15,582 bases of DNA, from positions 1-15,582 of the forward strand of contig JAMCPC010000065.1 of NCBI GenBank assembly GCA_023379725.1, given 5' to 3'. The first letter of the stretch is position 1. Each line of letters begins with the position of its first letter. A program made the translations under genes and the position numbers. The DNA is from Actinomycetota bacterium (GTDB taxonomy: Bacteria > Actinomycetota > Acidimicrobiia > Acidimicrobiales > JAMCPL01). A model generated the notes under the pieces. It was not told where the DNA came from and made no database searches. It saw nothing but the letters and a program-made list of their open reading frames with translations. Below, piece by piece: positions 15,571 to 15,582 of the stretch.

Positions 15571-15582
15571 CTCACCAGTCTT

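Overview
This window looks like a chromosomal accessory region of an actinobacterium of moderate G+C content, possibly a member of the Acidimicrobiia; that lineage is inference. Actinobacterial markers are a TIGR03084-type protein of the mycothiol-dependent DinB-like superfamily and a glutamate decarboxylase of mycobacterial style. A. G+C-rich fragment near the left edge (81 of 120 bases G+C at 841-960, against 25 of 60 at 1201-1260) stands out from the rest.

Layout. 1-636: the istA-proximal end of an IS21-family insertion sequence, running off the left edge. 637-1158: scar tissue, with a gene-free stretch and then a broken, G+C-rich ImmA/IrrE-type peptidase fragment that ends close to the start of the next gene. 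1159-1968: TIGR03084-family protein. 2104-3768 (minus): a Tat-exported lipoprotein with GxGYxYP domains. 3972-13974: seven plus-strand genes plus one remnant, closely spaced: acyl-CoA carboxylase beta subunit of the geranyl-CoA/methylcrotonyl-CoA type, its biotin-bearing alpha subunit, an AtuA (DUF1446) family protein, a 59-codon remnant resembling the C-terminus of a beta-keto acid cleavage enzyme, an SDR oxidoreductase, an M24 metallopeptidase-like protein, a Gfo/Idh/MocA oxidoreductase and a CtaG-like membrane protein. 14149-15570 (minus): glutamate decarboxylase, convergent with that block.

How the genes may work together. Carboxylase alpha and beta, AtuA and an SDR are the core of the acyclic terpene utilisation (Atu) pathway described in Pseudomonas, in which geranyl-CoA is carboxylated. 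Here the same core is present, but no acyl-CoA dehydrogenase, enoyl-CoA hydratase or HMG-CoA-lyase-like gene lies in the window. The substrate therefore stays open: a branched, beta-methyl-unsaturated acyl-CoA is the reasonable inference. The M24, Gfo/Idh/MocA and CtaG genes are linked by ATGA stop/start overlaps, suggesting one transcript, but they have no established role in terpene breakdown. Two proteins of this block (AtuA and M24) carry glycine/aspartate/glutamate-rich low-complexity insertions, in one case built from a nearly perfect 60-bp-period repeat. I see no tRNA, rRNA, CRISPR array, riboswitch or convincing rho-independent terminator.
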